From Lycocorax pyrrhopterus obiensis (taxonomy: Eukaryota > Chordata > Aves > Passeriformes > Paradisaeidae): a DNA stretch of 64,000 nucleotides. The notes under the pieces are model-generated. The model saw only the letters and a list, made by a program, of their open reading frames with translations, did no database searches and had not been told where the DNA came from. Positions 12,832 to 27,900 of this stretch are shown here, one piece after another. The DNA is taken from NCBI GenBank assembly GCA_014706295.1, contig JACSVZ010000002.1, positions 18,088,494-18,152,493 on the forward strand, given 5' to 3'. Position numbers and translations under genes: made by a program. Position 1 is the stretch's first letter, and each line of letters starts with the position of its first letter.

Positions 12832-12960
12832 GTTGTCTTTGAAGATGATGACCATGAAAAAAAATGCTTGAAAAAGAGAATGAGGCTTTTAAATTGCACA
12901 ATGAGACTTCTCCACTTGAAAATGCTCTGGAACATGCTGAAAAAGAAAATTATTTATTAG
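12832..12960 (+). CDS. Candidate exon A (frame interrupted)
   Basis: Acceptor CAATCTTTCAG ends at 12831 and donor TTATTAG|GTAAAA follows 12960. The 3' two thirds read as a convincing coiled-coil segment from the ATG at 12864 (MLEKENEAFKLHNE..., then LENALEHAEKENYLL). The 5' part is open only in a different frame (VVFEDDDHEKK). The shift falls in a run of eight A at 12857-12864. Either one A is missing (sequencing error or real frameshift) or translation starts at ATG 12864, which has an in-frame TGA just before it. The exon ends with one base over, which joins exon B exactly. Confidence 0.5.
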   Translation, partial: VVFEDDDHEKKCLKKRMRLLNCTMRLLHLKMLWNMLKKKIIY

Positions 12961-15900
12961 GTAAAACTTTAAACTGATATCAGATCAAGATGATTAGTTT
13001 AAAAACATGTAAGAAATGTCACTAAAGTTGGAATTGTTTATGCTTCAGAACTTGTTTCTGGACTGTTGTCTTTTTCTGGTATCAAATGCTAATTTTGTAT
13101 GTATTTGTAGCAAAATTCATACATACTTATTCTAATTCTAATGCATATATTTACATATTTTTAGTTTATGACAAAGGAATATTTGCTGTGGCTTTTGAGA
13201 CTTCTAATATTGCCTAGCAGTGTGACTAGACTTCTTATTTTGTGACAGATGTATACTGTGAAGTTACTGATACAGAAAAGGGTAATTTGTAGATAGTTAT
13301 GTTTTTAAATGATGGTCTACTGTTTTATCTTAAAAATATTAATATCTACTCTCTCCCTAGAGTAGTTTTTGAGCTTCTGCAAAGTGTACATATCTTCATA
13401 TAATTAGTTTTGTGGTTTGGGGAAAGTTTATAACAGAATCAGTTTCTCTCAAGCTGTCACTACTTTTGATACCTGCGCTTTATTATAGTTGTTTAAAAAA
13501 AGGTGTTTTTCCAGATACAATGTACAGTCCTTACCTGCAGAGTACTTCTCACATATTGCCAGAGTGAAACATTTAGTGGACGACTAGAAACTATGGCAAC
13601 AGAATCAAATTAGGCTGTTTAGCTTTGTTATGTCCTTAAAGGTTAGATCCAGTATCACCTTTAATAGTGGCAAGATTTATTTGATACAGACAATATCCCT
13701 AATTTCTGTTTATCATCTGATCCTATGCAACCTCTTATCTTTTGGTAGTTTTAGATGAGACATAAAGAACCACCTGCTAAAACACTTTGTATTGGGTGTG
13801 ACGAGCAGCAAGGACGTCCAGAACCAGTATTAGTGCAAAGCTGTGGGCACTCAGTCACACTTGAACTTACTTCTCCATCTCTCTCTGCCCAGCCAGCAGA
13901 ACAGCAGGGAGGAGGCTGTGAATGTCAAGGGCGGCAGTGAAGGTCGCAGTTCTGCCAGGACTCTCATCCCGGTGCATTCCGCTGGCTTCGGACGCTGACC
14001 TGAAGCAAACATTTTGAGTACATTAACGTGGGCATGTGATTTCATGGGTTTTCCCTTTCCCCTCTTGTTTTCAGATAAGCAAGTTCAAACAATGCAATTA
14101 AAAATGGAAAGAGATGAGCAAGCGCTTCAAAAGGTTCAAAGTAATTTTAACTTCTGTAAGTTACACTCTTGGCAGAACAGTAACGAGCTTGGAGTGTAGG
14201 CAATGTGTAGTCCAAATAATGTTAGAAAGCTGACTTTAACTTGACTTATGTTACATTTTGGGTTATGGTAGTGTAACTCATTGTAGGGTAATAATGAATT
14301 GGTATTCCTTGAATGAAAATTACTTGAAAAAACTATTAATATTCTGAACCTCAATAAGCTACAGTAAAAGGATTGAACACTTTATTTTAAAAAGTAACAC
14401 ATTCAGTAAGTTTTTGAAGGCAAGGAAAGAAGATTTGTATAGGTAAATAGCTAGAAACTTCAAAAAAGAAAATTAGTAGCTTTTGTAACCTGTGACTTGT
14501 TAAATATTCCACTATTCCTGACTAGAGCTATTAGTATATGTGAATTATTATTTATATGCTATCTGACCAAAACACTATCTGATCAAGATGTGAAAGCCAA
14601 CTTTTAAAGAAAACCTTCAATGCCAATATTAATTAATTAACAATTGATCTCAGTAAAAGGTTGACAGCACTCAATGTTTCCCTGGTATAACATCTAAATA
14701 TCTCCCCAATGGACTTCCTATCTTGTGATAGTTCTCAAAGGACTTTTTTCTACGGTGTATAGTTCTCATTCTGAAAATTAAGAAATAGACACAGGACTTC
14801 TTCCTATAACAAACATTTCTTCTGTGATGCATTTCCAAAATGTTTTGTAGATTACTCACTTCTCTGTGATGAAACAAAAGGGAAATTGTGGTACTTCTAT
14901 ATTCTAATTCCACTATTACTAAATTCTCATACAAATTCATACTTTAAAAGTATAGATATATTTTTGTGGTGATTGAGGCACTGGATTTCTGAAATCATCC
15001 CTTTTGTTGTCTTTTATAGTACTTTGGATGAACATCCCTTCTATGACCACATTTCCCGCTCCTATAATAGTGATACCTATTTATCTTTACAGGAGCATTG
15101 AAAGGATAAATTCATTAGGATTTTGTACATGAAATCCAAAACCGAAATTGGAGTATTAATTGGTCTGCCTAATGCAATAGTTAGTTAAGGGAAGGATGTG
15201 TCTACTGTTAGCTTTTATCTTGTTTATAGTTGTGGCAGTGCTCAGGAATCCTGCTTAGGTTTGAAGACTCATGCTCAAAAGAAAAGGCCACTCATCAGTT
15301 CCTATACTGAATGTTCCTTCTTAGTTCATTTGCAAAGTTCGAAGAGTATTTTTAAAGTACATTTTTTCACCCTTTCACTCACAGAAAATTTTTCCTGAAA
15401 CTTACTCTGTTTTCCTTCCCTTCCCTTCATGTCCATACAGTGGAGGGCGTTGTCTAATATTTAGTATCTTCCCATAGATGCCACCTCAGTCTGTGGGTTT
15501 GAGCAACAGCAAAGGTATTCTTTTCTGTGTGCCACTCATATGATCTGCAAGCACATATCTGTGTAAATTTGGACCACACACCTTCCTCCCAATTGCCTCC
15601 AGTGCAGCTGCCTGTATAGGAGGCCCTTCAGAGTCAAGGCACAGTCTGTCAGGTGACAGGTAGGTGAAGTGCTGTGAGAAATCTTTGGGGCAGTCCTCAT
15701 TATAATTCTGATAATGAATCTAATTATATTTCAATTCTCAAAAGGAAAATCACAATTCTTAAAGATTAACTACATATCCTTTGATTGATGTCCTCCAGAT
15801 AACCAGAATGTGCATAAATTCTTCGTTGGTTAAGAAGCTTTGATCTTAAAAAAGAGGAGCTGAGCATGAAGGCACACACTGCTGTAGTACCCAGAAGTTG

Positions 15901-18900
15901 GACATTTTACTCCAGAAAGGGAATTCACAGAGTTGATACAGACACCAGTATCCAGTATTAACAGTATAAGGAAAAGATAAGACTTAAAAATGGGATCCAA
16001 GCAGACATGGCCAGTCATAAGTGGCAATGAAACCTGTTGGAAGCACTTGGAATAACTAGAAATTACTGATTGATTTCTTGTAGGTGGGACTTGGAGTCTT
16101 GATCTTCCTCCTGTGCCCAGGCAGCCAAGCTGTGCACTGTCTGGTAGCACTGCCTCTCTCACTTCTCTCATCATAAGAGCATCGTAAGAAATGGCAAGGG
16201 CTGAATTTCTCACAAGGACTGGAGCATTTGCCCAGGGCTCTGATCATTGAACTTGAGGACCTTTGAACCCGTAGCTCCATATACCAATGAATTAACTCTA
16301 GTTTACACCATGTGCCCCTTTAAAACTGGATACAGGGAGAACAAGCACAGGAGGGCCATCATCTCTAGGATGCAGGTTAGGATACTCGGCATAGAGGAAG
16401 AGACTTTTCCATTGATTTGTTTTCAGTTTCTTTGTATTTTTGCGGAGTATTTTTGCTTGGGTTGGGCTGCAGAGTGGGGGAAGGGGGCATGTTTTGTATA
16501 TTGTCTTCTTGTAATTCATAGTCTAACGTAAAATGCATAAATAATCTATCAAGCCAAGACACAGGGTTGTCCCTTTCTCATGCAGTCACAGCTTTGGTAT
16601 GTCATCAAGCTCATGCACGAGTATTCTGTATCTAGTCTCATGAATTTCATATTCTTTGTGTCCAATGGCACAGCTTGAACAGAACTGGTGGCTTATTCTC
16701 ATCATAGAGGGGTAGTTAGGCTACTTTTCCATGACTTGGGATATTGTAATCAAGCCCCATAAAACTCCCAGCGGCATACAATGTCGGCTGCCCTGATTTG
16801 TGGCCGAGCATTCTAGCTTCTAGGTTATTATGCTGAAGGGGAGCATTTCTCCATTTTTATGAAAGAAAATGAATGTCAGCGTTGTACTCAACATTGTCTA
16901 GTTTTAAATATGTTCAAAATGCAAATTCCGTAAGTAACAAACTCTGCTCCTGCTGCCACTGGGAAATATAGATGTTTAACTCACGAGTCCCAGATGACAG
17001 TAGCTTTGACAGACAGCTCCAGCCCAGCAGAACTGAGGAAGCTTTGCCATGCAGTGTAACTGTTTACAGGAGTTTGATTCTGGAACTTCTAAAAAATTCA
17101 TAAAGAATTTTGCCTAAATTGCTCCTTAGGCACAATCCTTTGTCCTGGGTGAGAAGAGATGTGTAATTTTCCTGACAATGTTTGTCTCTCAGGGACATGT
17201 TAGAACTTGCTGCAGATGTGTCTTGGGGTGACTCTATCATGTGTATCCCCTATCATGCTCTATGCCCAAAAAGTAATTTTATGCCTTTTCTGTGCCTTTA
17301 AACTGAGCTTGAAAAAAAACTACAGACATCTGCTGATCTTTCTACACGTGTACAACACAACAGTGAAATTGCTCCTGCAGCTCCAAACTGCCTCTGCTGT
17401 CTGGCTGGAAAAGGTTTCCACAAATACCCACTTTTCTGAGGGTTTAGGTCACTGAAGTCTCTGTTTCTTATAATTTCATTATTTTCCTGCCTCCTGTGAC
17501 ATCACACTCTACTCTGCTTTATATCTGTGGCTCTTGTGACATTATTAAACTTCACATTAAAGTATGTAGCTCTAAGTGAAGACATCTATCTGTTAGCAGT
17601 TATCACACAAATGTATGTGTGTGTATCAAGGTTTAAACCCAGCCGGAAGCTAGGTACCTGTAGTCTCTTTATCAGGGAGTCTGGCCTTTGAAAGAGTTTT
17701 TAGAAATTTATGCCTGTTTGTAGTATGAAATCCAACTCTATTTCTCCCATATATGTATTTTAGTTGATCAAAATTCAAGGCAGAACTTGAAAATGAAAGA
17801 CCATCAGCTAAAAATCTGGTAAGATACTGGTGTATACACTGTTGTTTGTAACCATCATTTATTATTGCAAGTCTAATAAAATATGCAAAAGTCTTTTGAT
17901 AGCACATAGATTGAATAATTGTATTTCAAAAGTAGGAAAGTTATTTTACATGTGAAAAAAGACAGCAAAAATACTTTACAGTTTTATTTTGTTCTTACCA
18001 TATTTTGAAAGGAACAGAGGTAAACATTGTTATTAGAAATATTTTTTCTAAAAAATCACTACTGTTTTGGTTTAGGAGGACTTGGAAAATATTTAATAAA
18101 TGCAACGTTATTTGAAAGGATTTGCTGCTGCTGTTTGCAAATGTCATAGGCAATGATACAGAGTTTTGTCTTAAAATATTTTTGTATTCTGCATTAGTCT
18201 CATAAGAACACTGCCTTTTATTTTCTTTTTACATGATCCAGGAACTTTCCAGACGGCTGGTCCTTTATTTTGCCATTTGACTTTTTTTTTTCCCCAGCCT
18301 GATTTCGTACTGGCTTTCACACTGATCACTGCTAGTACGTCTTTGTTACAGTAAACTGACTGGGTTTATTATAATAAAAAATAAAACACAGCTTGACTTG
18401 CAATCTAAATGTGCTGGAAAAGAATATGATACTGTTTAGAAGAGAAAAGGTTGTGAATAGAAAAACAGTACCACTTCAGTTATTTAAACATTTGCTTTTC
18501 TGCAGCTTGTCAAACTTTGTGCCAAGTCATAGCTGCTTTACTTTGTTTTGTTAATCTCAGCACCATGTGTCTTGGGCTTTTTTAATAGAGGACCAATCCT
18601 GCAGTACTTAGTTTTCAGTTTCAGTGAGTCTGGGTAAGTACTGTAGGACTGCTTTTTTTTTTACATTAGGGGGGAAAAAACAAAGTATAATGTTGTAGAG
18701 TAGGTCTTTCAAAACAGTTTGTGAAGGTTAAAAAATCATACCAAGTAAGTTGCATATTAAATAAATTCTAGTAAGCACCTTCATAATGAAAATAGTTTAT
18801 AATTCTCGTCACATTTTAAGAAAATTTCTTTGACTTGAAGGTGTAAGCAGGACTGCATTAAATAGGAAATAATAAATAAAATATTTTAAAATTTGTTTGT

Positions 18901-21900
18901 CTAAAGTCAGGCCAGAGTATAGATTTTGCTCTTTAAGGGAAAATCTTTTGGGATAAGAATCTGCCTGCATAGAATCCTAGTTAGTGCTAAAAATTACAGT
19001 CTGACTGGTATATTTACCAGAAGCATTTGAAGGTGTAAGATGCTGTAACTGAGGGTTGATTTGGCTTCATCGTCTGTTTCGAAAGTGGTATGTAGCATGG
19101 AAACTGCTCAGACACGTTTCTGGGTCATCTCTGAGGCACCTAGAAAAATAATTTTAAGTCACAAATTGAGCTGTGATAATTCTAGAAATCCCAGTGGGAC
19201 CTTTAACATCAAAGCTTGAGCAGTCAGATTTGATATAATCTAGATATTAGGAAACTTTTAGTAATTCAGGAGAAAAATATGTTCTCAGAATAAAAATGGT
19301 TCTTAAAATACATATTTATTATTAGACACCTCTACTTCTAGTTTATTATTAATCCAGAGATAGTTCAAAATTTTATCTAGAAATGCTTCTTCTAAGGGGA
19401 TGTTCTTGGATGAATTGGGCAAACCTTTCCCTGTGCAGGTGTAGTAATAGTCTGAGTGCACAGGGGTCCAGCCTTTGCAAAGGCTGTTGAGTGAGCTTTG
19501 GTCTCACTCTTTTCTCTCCTCCTAGTTTTCTCTCTCCTCCTAATTCTTAAATCAAGCACACAGTTGCCAAATAGCTAGCACATACTTTGGATTCTGCTTT
19601 TGAGGTCCCCAAAACGCGGAGAGTGTTCACAACTGACAGGGAAAAGTGATGAAGATACCTTGGCTGATTGCAACCCCTAACCATATTTAGCATGAAACTT
19701 TTTGGGACCTTGTCGTGTCATTGCATATTATCAAACAGGTCAGTACAGAGCACAAAAGAAATACACCTGTAATGCAGCTAAATCGAGTAATTCAGAGCAG
19801 TAATGTGCACAGTGGATGGGAAATAACATTGAACATGGAATGCTGCTCCTCTGGAAAGCAGCAAGGAAGGAGGAGGCTCAGTGAGAACTTAAAAGCTTTG
19901 CTCTCTGGGACTTCTTGTTGCTACTCTGAGTGCATACAAATGTGGAAATGAAAGATGGACAAGCAAGAGAATAAAAACACTCTCAGTGTACATAGTGCTT
20001 GTGTGGGATGAAGTTGGAATGTAAAAATTAATATGTCAGTAAGGCTGAATCTGGAAATATAAATCCTAGAACGTGTGATTGGAATAAAGCATTTGTGCTC
20101 TCAAAAGATCTGCTCTCAGTTTTAACATGTTCTTAAGGCAGTTTCATAAAGATTATTACATAAATGTAATGTTTTCTTTATTACTATACAATTCTGCATA
20201 CTTTTTACTTTATTTTAATAAATAAAAATGTTAGCGATAGAAAATGTCATTTTCTAATGTCATTTAAATGACATTGTCTTAAATCCTGGAAAATGTGACA
20301 ATGTTAGATTAACATTAAAAAATTAGCAATTACAAAATAGAATCAGGAACACAGTACTGAATATTCAATCAATAGTAAAATCCTGGGAAAATCTTATGGA
20401 GAAAAATATCAATTGATTAAATGTTCTCCTTTTGTCATCTTTAATGAATCTATCAATATTCTGTTTCATTTAATTGCCTATAGACAATATTATTGGTTTT
20501 CCATCATCTGGGTAGTACAAATCCATGAGCAATGCTGAGCAGTACGCAGAAATAGCTGGCTTTGTTACAACTCAGTACAAGCCAGGAGCTGCTGTCACTT
20601 TCTAATGTTGTTGACAGTCCCAGCTCATATTCAACAGCATTTTCAAAGAAAAAGAGTCCATATTTTCCCTCTAGTTGTTATTATGTACCCAGATGGTGAA
20701 CTGAAAAACAGTTTTCCACTGGCATAAATCAAAGTGCTAATACAATTAGCTTTATGTCTGAAAAAAGTTCTATGCCCTTTGAATACACTATTCACAGATT
20801 ACTTCTTTGTTACTAATTTTAATATAATTATTAGATAAACCATAATGCTGGTTAATATTAGATTTTTTGCAAAGATTTCTGGCCATAGTTTTGTTCATAT
20901 TTCTTGGTGGTTTTTTCAGCAGCAGCAAGAGAAGAGAGAAGACAACAAGAGAAAAGTGCAAAGTGTCCTGGGTGTGGCACAGAAAGAAGAATGTCATTAA
21001 CTCATGAGGAAAATACAGATTTTATTACTTAATATCGCGAAGTGCTGTTCCTGTGTTATACCTCTGTTTAAATTTGTCTTAGTCTAGTTTTCCTTTTTCT
21101 TTTTGCGCCAGTTTCTCTTAAGCCTATGTTTGTGTTTTATAAGTATGTGAGTATGAGTATTATGTAAGTAATTACTTTCCTTACACCAAAATAAAAGCAG
21201 TCTACTTTCTTTAAAGCAGTCTGCTTTCTTTACAACTCTACTTTTTTAAACAGCCTTTTTTTTCCATTTAATCTAAATGGAGTAACATCAATACTAGACT
21301 AGGTCCTTACCGTCTACCTCTTTGAGCAGGTACTCACTGATCCTTGCTCTTCAGTCTAGAGAGAAGAGCATGGCAGACCACAGGGTGGTGGTCTGGTGGT
21401 GGTCACGATGCTTCACAGCTACAGTTACTGGGTAAGTGTCACTCTGGGGCTGTTTGTCTGAAATCAGTTCAACTTACAAGGTAGGAGTCTGATGGAAGAA
21501 ATCCCTTTATTGCCACTGTACCTCACAGATAGCTAAAAATACTGGCAAATATTAAACAGCCCTCAAGTCCTAGGTTTTCCACCAGAAACAATGCTTTACC
21601 AAAAATACACAACTACATGAATCACAGGGACAGAAAACCAAGATGGTTGCTGTTTGCCATTACACCTACATATTTCATAACCAAAAGCAGCACAAATCCT
21701 ACCTCAATGCCGTAGTATTGCACAAGACCAACAGCTTACTGAGCTGCAGTAGTGCCTGCACACAGCAAGTTTTAGGAGAAGGTAGTCCAGGTATTGAATA
21801 GTCTTTTCTTTCTGAATCTTAAGCTGAGAATCATATTTGTCCTCATGTGAAAAATATTTCCTCTACTTCATTGAGATTAACTGAGTAGGATCAGATCCTG

Positions 21901-24900
21901 TAGGGACCATGGAGAAAGAAGCAGGATTTAAAATGCTGCTAGGGCATTTGGGTACGGCTGGCATCTGAGTGAGTAACTACCAGAAAAAAAACTGTGTGGG
22001 CCCTAAGTGATGCCCGGAGGGTTTTGAGGAATTAGTGATACCTGTCATGGAGGTCCTCTAGTTCCTCTGTTTTTATACCTGATGTGAGGTATGGTTCCTT
22101 ACTCCTGCACTTCACGTATTCTAGCTTTCAAGGCACAATAACACATATGTAATGAATACATACAACTGAAGGAAATCTGACAGACATATCTATAAAGTGA
22201 TCTTACTGTATTGTGGCTGTCAGTATTTAGGATATTAAGAAATCATTGAACTCTCTTGAAAATATATATTATTGCAAACCAAGAAATGTTATTGGAATAC
22301 AGAAGAGTCTGCAGATGAAATATACATGAATACATAATTCGTTTTTAAGGTGGTTGCAATGCTTAGTGTAATTTTCAAAAGCCTATAATAATCTATCACT
22401 GAAACACTTCAAAATATGCCCCCAGAGCAGTTCATTCAGGAAATTAATTTATCCTCTATTGCGTTCTAGTTTCATTTAAAATGGCATGGGAGCGGATCCC
22501 AGCAGCAGTGGTCTAAAGGGTTTTGTAATAAAATTATATGTCTTTGAGTTATTCTTGACATTTAGGGATTAAATCTCCATTTATGATTTCCTTTTTTTCA
22601 TGCTGAATAATCAAAAACACTTCTTTGCTTTTTTGAGAGAAAGTGTGGTCTGCTTTACATAAGTCATGTTCCCTTTCCAAATCCTTACTCATGTAAGTCC
22701 TTCTGCACACTTCCCAACTCTGGAGTCCTTCAAGTAAAGAACATGTGAAAGAAATAAGGAAAGATCTTTTACCATTTAAATAGCATTTGAATGTTTTCCT
22801 TTAAAAAATGCTCTTTCTTCCTTCATAAGAATGACGGATCTATAAGAATTTCCATTAATTATTTCAGCTACTTAAAAACTCACTCTACTATGAGGTTTCT
22901 CAATGTGATCATAATCAAATAAAAATACGATTTGTCATCTATTCATACTACTACATCCTGTCATTTGCCGAAGGTATGGGGACAGTGAAACTGCTTGGAT
23001 TTCTCTTCTGCTACTAATTATATTTTAATCATTTTACAAAGAATTTGCCTGGAAATGTGTTTGTATATATACATAAAAATATACATACGTGTGTGTGTGT
23101 ATATACATGTATTTGTGGACTTTTTTTGAACTGTTTCAGAATATTTTTATTATATCAGAATAAAAGTAGTGAACCATTATAAAAACAAAAGGTTTTTTAA
23201 TTGTTTGTATTATACTTAAAGTTACATTGAATTTATATTTCACAATGCCTTTATTTGAGTAAAGGGTTATTAATATCCCCGATCTTCCTGAAACTTCAAA
23301 TAATAGGAAAAAAACCAGCTAAGGCAACGCTTAGAAGTTGATATCTCAATCAATGTGTTAATCAGCCTCACTTTTTGAGGCTGGATTTCCTTCAATAGTT
23401 ATTTGACAAATCCAATTAATTACAGTTAGATTTGGAAATCTATGGCATGTGGTGAGAACAAGCCATATGCTGAGATAAACTGAACTAGAGCCCATCTAGG
23501 TTAGTTGAAGTATGTGTGATCTTGGAAAGTGGTACTTGATTGTATTAAAACAAAAAGTTTGTATACCGTTAGTAATTATCTATTTGTTACTTAGACTTGT
23601 GGCTCAAAACATTATAGGCACAGAGGAATACTCGTTATTGAAAAAATTAATTCATGTTCTTGTTTAACAGATTCAGTATCAATTAAGTACTGCTTTGACA
23701 CTTACCCAGACCTCTACTTGCCCTAATGCTATATTCATACAGTAAAATCACACCAGAAACAACAAAATGTTTCAATCTCAATAGAAACGACACAAAATTT
23801 TGACAAAAAATTGGCCCCCACACTAACTCTAACATGTTTTTTGGTCCTTTTTAATGACCGGTCTTCAGATGGCCACTTTGATTCTAGTGCAATTTGATGA
23901 AGTAAGAATTACAGCTTTTCCAGTTTTCTGTTAGGTATCATTTTTGTGGTTGCAGATGCTCTTTTTAAAGCTGTATGGCTTTGTATCGACGTTGAACAAC
24001 ACTACAGTGATCCTGCAAGAGAGAAGATGAGTCCTCATCCTCCACGCACCCTTCAAAAAGTACAAAGCACAATTATTCCCTTCAGGCTCTTAGCAAAGGA
24101 TAAAGGCCCAGACCTGCCCACTCCTGGCTGGCCATAGCACGGGGATGTGGGGGTGTCCACAGCCCCCCCCCGCCCACAGCCCTGCACGCCTGGGGCGTGG
24201 GGCCTCTCAGGCACCGGGTACACTTTGGCATGGCCTGAAGGGCTTTCAAGATACAATCTGCTGTTAATGGGTAAAACACTAAATGATATGGTGAGGTTTT
24301 GCTGTATAGTTCAGGGGGTTTAATTTTTGAATGTGGATTTGAAAGAGCACACAATAGCACATTCAATAACATGCAACTACTTTTCAATTACTATTCAATT
24401 ACTATTAAGTACACATACAGTGTTAGCTGATCTTTTACACTGTGTTTGTACTGTTGCAGGTTTGGTTGTGTAATTTTTTTTGTAGATAGAGACACCTGCA
24501 TTCACCTCTATACATTTTTATGTATCTAGATAGGGATTTTATTTACACTGGAAGATCCATTTTGGTATAGATTAAGATTTTGAAAATAATAGGATATCTG
24601 TTTCTCTTCTGTTTCAGTGGTAACTGATGACTGCATAATGCACTGTTGATAAAAAGGGAGATATAAGCAATAAGAAATAGTGTTTATGACTGAACCAGGA
24701 GACTAGAGATGGAAACATATACTAGATCATTCTAGCTAGTCCCATCAAAGGGAAGGCTTTTCTTAGTGACCAGTTTTCATTAGGGCAACAGTTCATATCC
24801 AAGCAATATCATGATGGGAAGGGTGTAAGAGTAGAACAGAAATAGTGTCACAAGTAATGAAATTGCCACATTTCTCCCAAAATCTGTTTCATAGCCTCAC

Positions 24901-27900
24901 GTGTCGTATTTGTAGTTCAATTTCTTGGTTTCATTCTATTTTCTGACTTCCTTAAATTCAACCCTCAGCTCCTAATATTTAGTACATACTGAATGCCTTC
25001 CTTCCTTAGTATTTATATTCTTCAAGGTTGTCTCTTTGTCATCATAACACCTTATAATAATACTATAAGTAACAGAAAATTATATTTATTATTATTGAAA
25101 TCTTGTCGTAATACTGTTGAGGCTCATAGTTTGGCACAAGTTTGCCAAATCTTCCTGAACTTAAGTGGATTAAAAGGAGTGAATTTGAATTGCAAATAGT
25201 GGAAACTGTAACTACTTCCAATAAAGAGAACAGTGACCTATAAAAGTTCTCTTTTTTTTTTTTTTTTTTTTATTTCAGTAGCTGTACTCTCAGGACTCTA
25301 GAGAGGAAAAAATATTCCAGAAATTTTCCAAACCAGAAGATTTCCAGTAGATTACTGCATCTGATATTTATGACACTCCTCTGCATTAGGTGTAAAGGGA
25401 AAGTCTATCTCTGATCTTGTCTATAAAGCCATGGTATCTTCATCCCTCTCCAGCCCTTGAGGCTTTTCAGCCAAAAAGGTTTCATTTTAGAACTCTTCAG
25501 GCAATTGGAAGTCCTGTTGAGAAGGAAATCTAATATTTTTGAAATGCAGTAATAATATTTCTCTAACATAACTTTGAGTAGCTTTTTTGTGCTGAGTCAA
25601 GCAGCATATGTTGTTTTCCAAACTTTCACCTTTCAAGATGAAAATTAGTTTGGAAGGAGGGGGAGATGTTACCAAAAGGCTGGTTGCCAATGCCCTTTCC
25701 TACCCAGAAAGTTAAAGCTCCAGTGTCTGAATGGATGAAAAGCTTAGTGAACATGAAAAGCTTTAGTTATTAGATTCTGGCCATACTTATTTTGTCAAAA
25801 ATTAATTTCATGTTTGATCATATATCTGAAATATATTAAAGGTCTTCCCTGAAATATAACTCTTATAATCACCATGCTAATACAGAACATCCTAACTTAT
25901 GCTAGAGGAGCTCACCTTCCTTACTTAAGTTTTGGGATCTGTTCAACAGCATTCATATTTTGGTTTCCAGGAAGCAAGGTTTAGGTGAAGGTTCAGTTCT
26001 TTTACATTGCCTGAGGTGCTGAGGTGCTGTCACCATGCTGAAACACCATCTAAGCAATTGCTTCCTTTGCCAAAGAGGTGGGTAGGGCTCATCTGTACTG
26101 AGTGTATCAAGCAACTTTATGTAATGAAATGTGGTATTTTTGCAAACTATTTGTTTGCAAATAACGTGCTCTCATAATCCCTACTACATGAAACCTGATA
26201 TAAGGAGAAGAATATATAGTTATGTGCTGGAAACCCTTCATTAATGACACAGAGAAAGGATTTCCTGTAGAACAGATGGCACTTGTAGTGTCAACCAAAG
26301 CGTTCATCTAAACCAGCATTGTCTGGAACCAAATGCCCTCAGGCAAGGGTCCGACCCAGTTGTGGGGAGGCACCATGCAATCCTGACAGATGGCCATGTG
26401 TTGAGGCGGCCCAAAGACCATGCACAAGTACCAAGGGTGGCTGCTGAGAGCTGAAGCTCACAGTGGAAAATATTCAGTAGACCTGTGCCTGTGGGGTGTC
26501 CTGCTCTGAGCAGCACTATGTAAAAAAACGAAGGCATCAGAGCTTAAATCAAATGTAAGGAAGAAGGCGATAGTTTCATAGCCCTTCACCCAGGTTTGTT
26601 GATACATCAATAGTAGGCAGAAACCTGTTTTGTTAGCTTCAGTCAACTGCAGGACTGCCTAAATTTTATTTCATCATTCTGCACTGAGTAGAATGAGTGA
26701 CAGTAATAAACATATTTAGAATGATACGTTCCAAAGTTTTGAAAAAAAAATTTGGATACCCTAATGGTTTTTACATTGATGTAAATTGATGATTGTCGCT
26801 TGTCTTCAAGAGTTTAATTTTAATCCAGTTTATAGTTGCTTTCCACATCTGCAAAGGTATTTGCTCTTCTTTTCAGGTGGGAAAAGCCCAGTTTTGAGAG
26901 ACAGATGTGATGACAGAGACTTCAGAGGAGTAAACAAAAGCAGAGTAGAAAGAATATCAAAATGCAGGAGTGACCTAAGTGATCTAATGAGAAATATGAC
27001 AATGATTTGTGATGAGGAAAAGAAGTGAAATGAAAAATATAATGGAGGGAATTTGTATGTTTAAAACATTTATGTGTTTAAATTTGATGTAGCTGCCCTT
27101 AGCATTAAAGTGGGGCTTTTTTACCATTTTTTCACAATAAATGTTATAGGAAGCACAAGTGCAACTGTCCTTCACTCCTATTGACTGTCATAGCGAGCTG
27201 GAGTTCAGAAGTGCCACTGCTTCCTCACAGAACCATCCCAAGAGCTGAGGATCTTCAAACTGTGCAAAGTCCCTAGACATGGTCTTTTCTACTCTGTTGT
27301 GTCTGAGCAGTCAGTGAGGATACCAGTAAGGGCTACAGAAGCCCTATTATGCTTCTATTTCAAGCAGGTGGGAATCAAATCTTGTAACTTTGGAGCTGCT
27401 TTGGACCATTATCGCATGGCTTGAATTCTAGCCCGTTTTGTGTACAGCTGCAATAGGCCTGATTCTCCTTTTGCAAACTCTCCGTTTACCCAGCTATATT
27501 GACACTGAAATCCAGGGTGCTACATCAGTATGAAATCCCTCTGTTGTAAGGAGAATTTGACCCTATGATTGGTTTTGCAGTCATTTAGTAATAATGAATA
27601 TTTACAGTGAATTTCATTTGCAGATTTCTTCTTTTTATTTTAAAAGCCCTGATACTGCAGTGTATCTGCAACATTATCTGTTCTTTAAGTCTGGTGTTTA
27701 CACCTCTGAATGAGCCACATAGCTACCAGCACGTGTATGTGAGAGAAAGTGGAATGCATCTACAGCTGAAAAAACAAAATGAGGACCTGATCTGAATAGG
27801 ACTAGGGCTTCATACAAAACATGACTGAAAACTTGGAAGTTCTGTTCAAACAGGTGGGTGCATGGTGTATTTGATTTACCAGGTTCACGTCCATGTTCAT

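Larger units (their letters stand above)
17819..21354. other. Probable intron
   Basis: AT-rich, with stops in all frames. It includes a 19-bp tandem repeat at 21194-21231 and an exon-like segment after an acceptor at 20919 that does not fit the phase of the gene model. Nothing else is recognised. Confidence 0.4.
21432..26876. other. Probable intron
   Basis: AT-rich, with a TA/TG simple repeat (23063-23113) and a 20-base T run (25252-25271). An open segment after an acceptor at 23955 was considered as an exon and rejected. A C-rich spot near 24160-24200 has no coding support. Confidence 0.4.

Noticed and set aside
18602..18644. Possible exon ending in a strong GTAAGT at about 18635
   Set aside because: Joined to exon C in the required phase it creates an immediate TGA.
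23956..24075. Exon-like segment after TTTTTGTGGTTGCAG
   Set aside because: Protein-like frame (ALFKAVWLCIDVEQHY), but no acceptable donor and a phase that does not connect the exons on either side.
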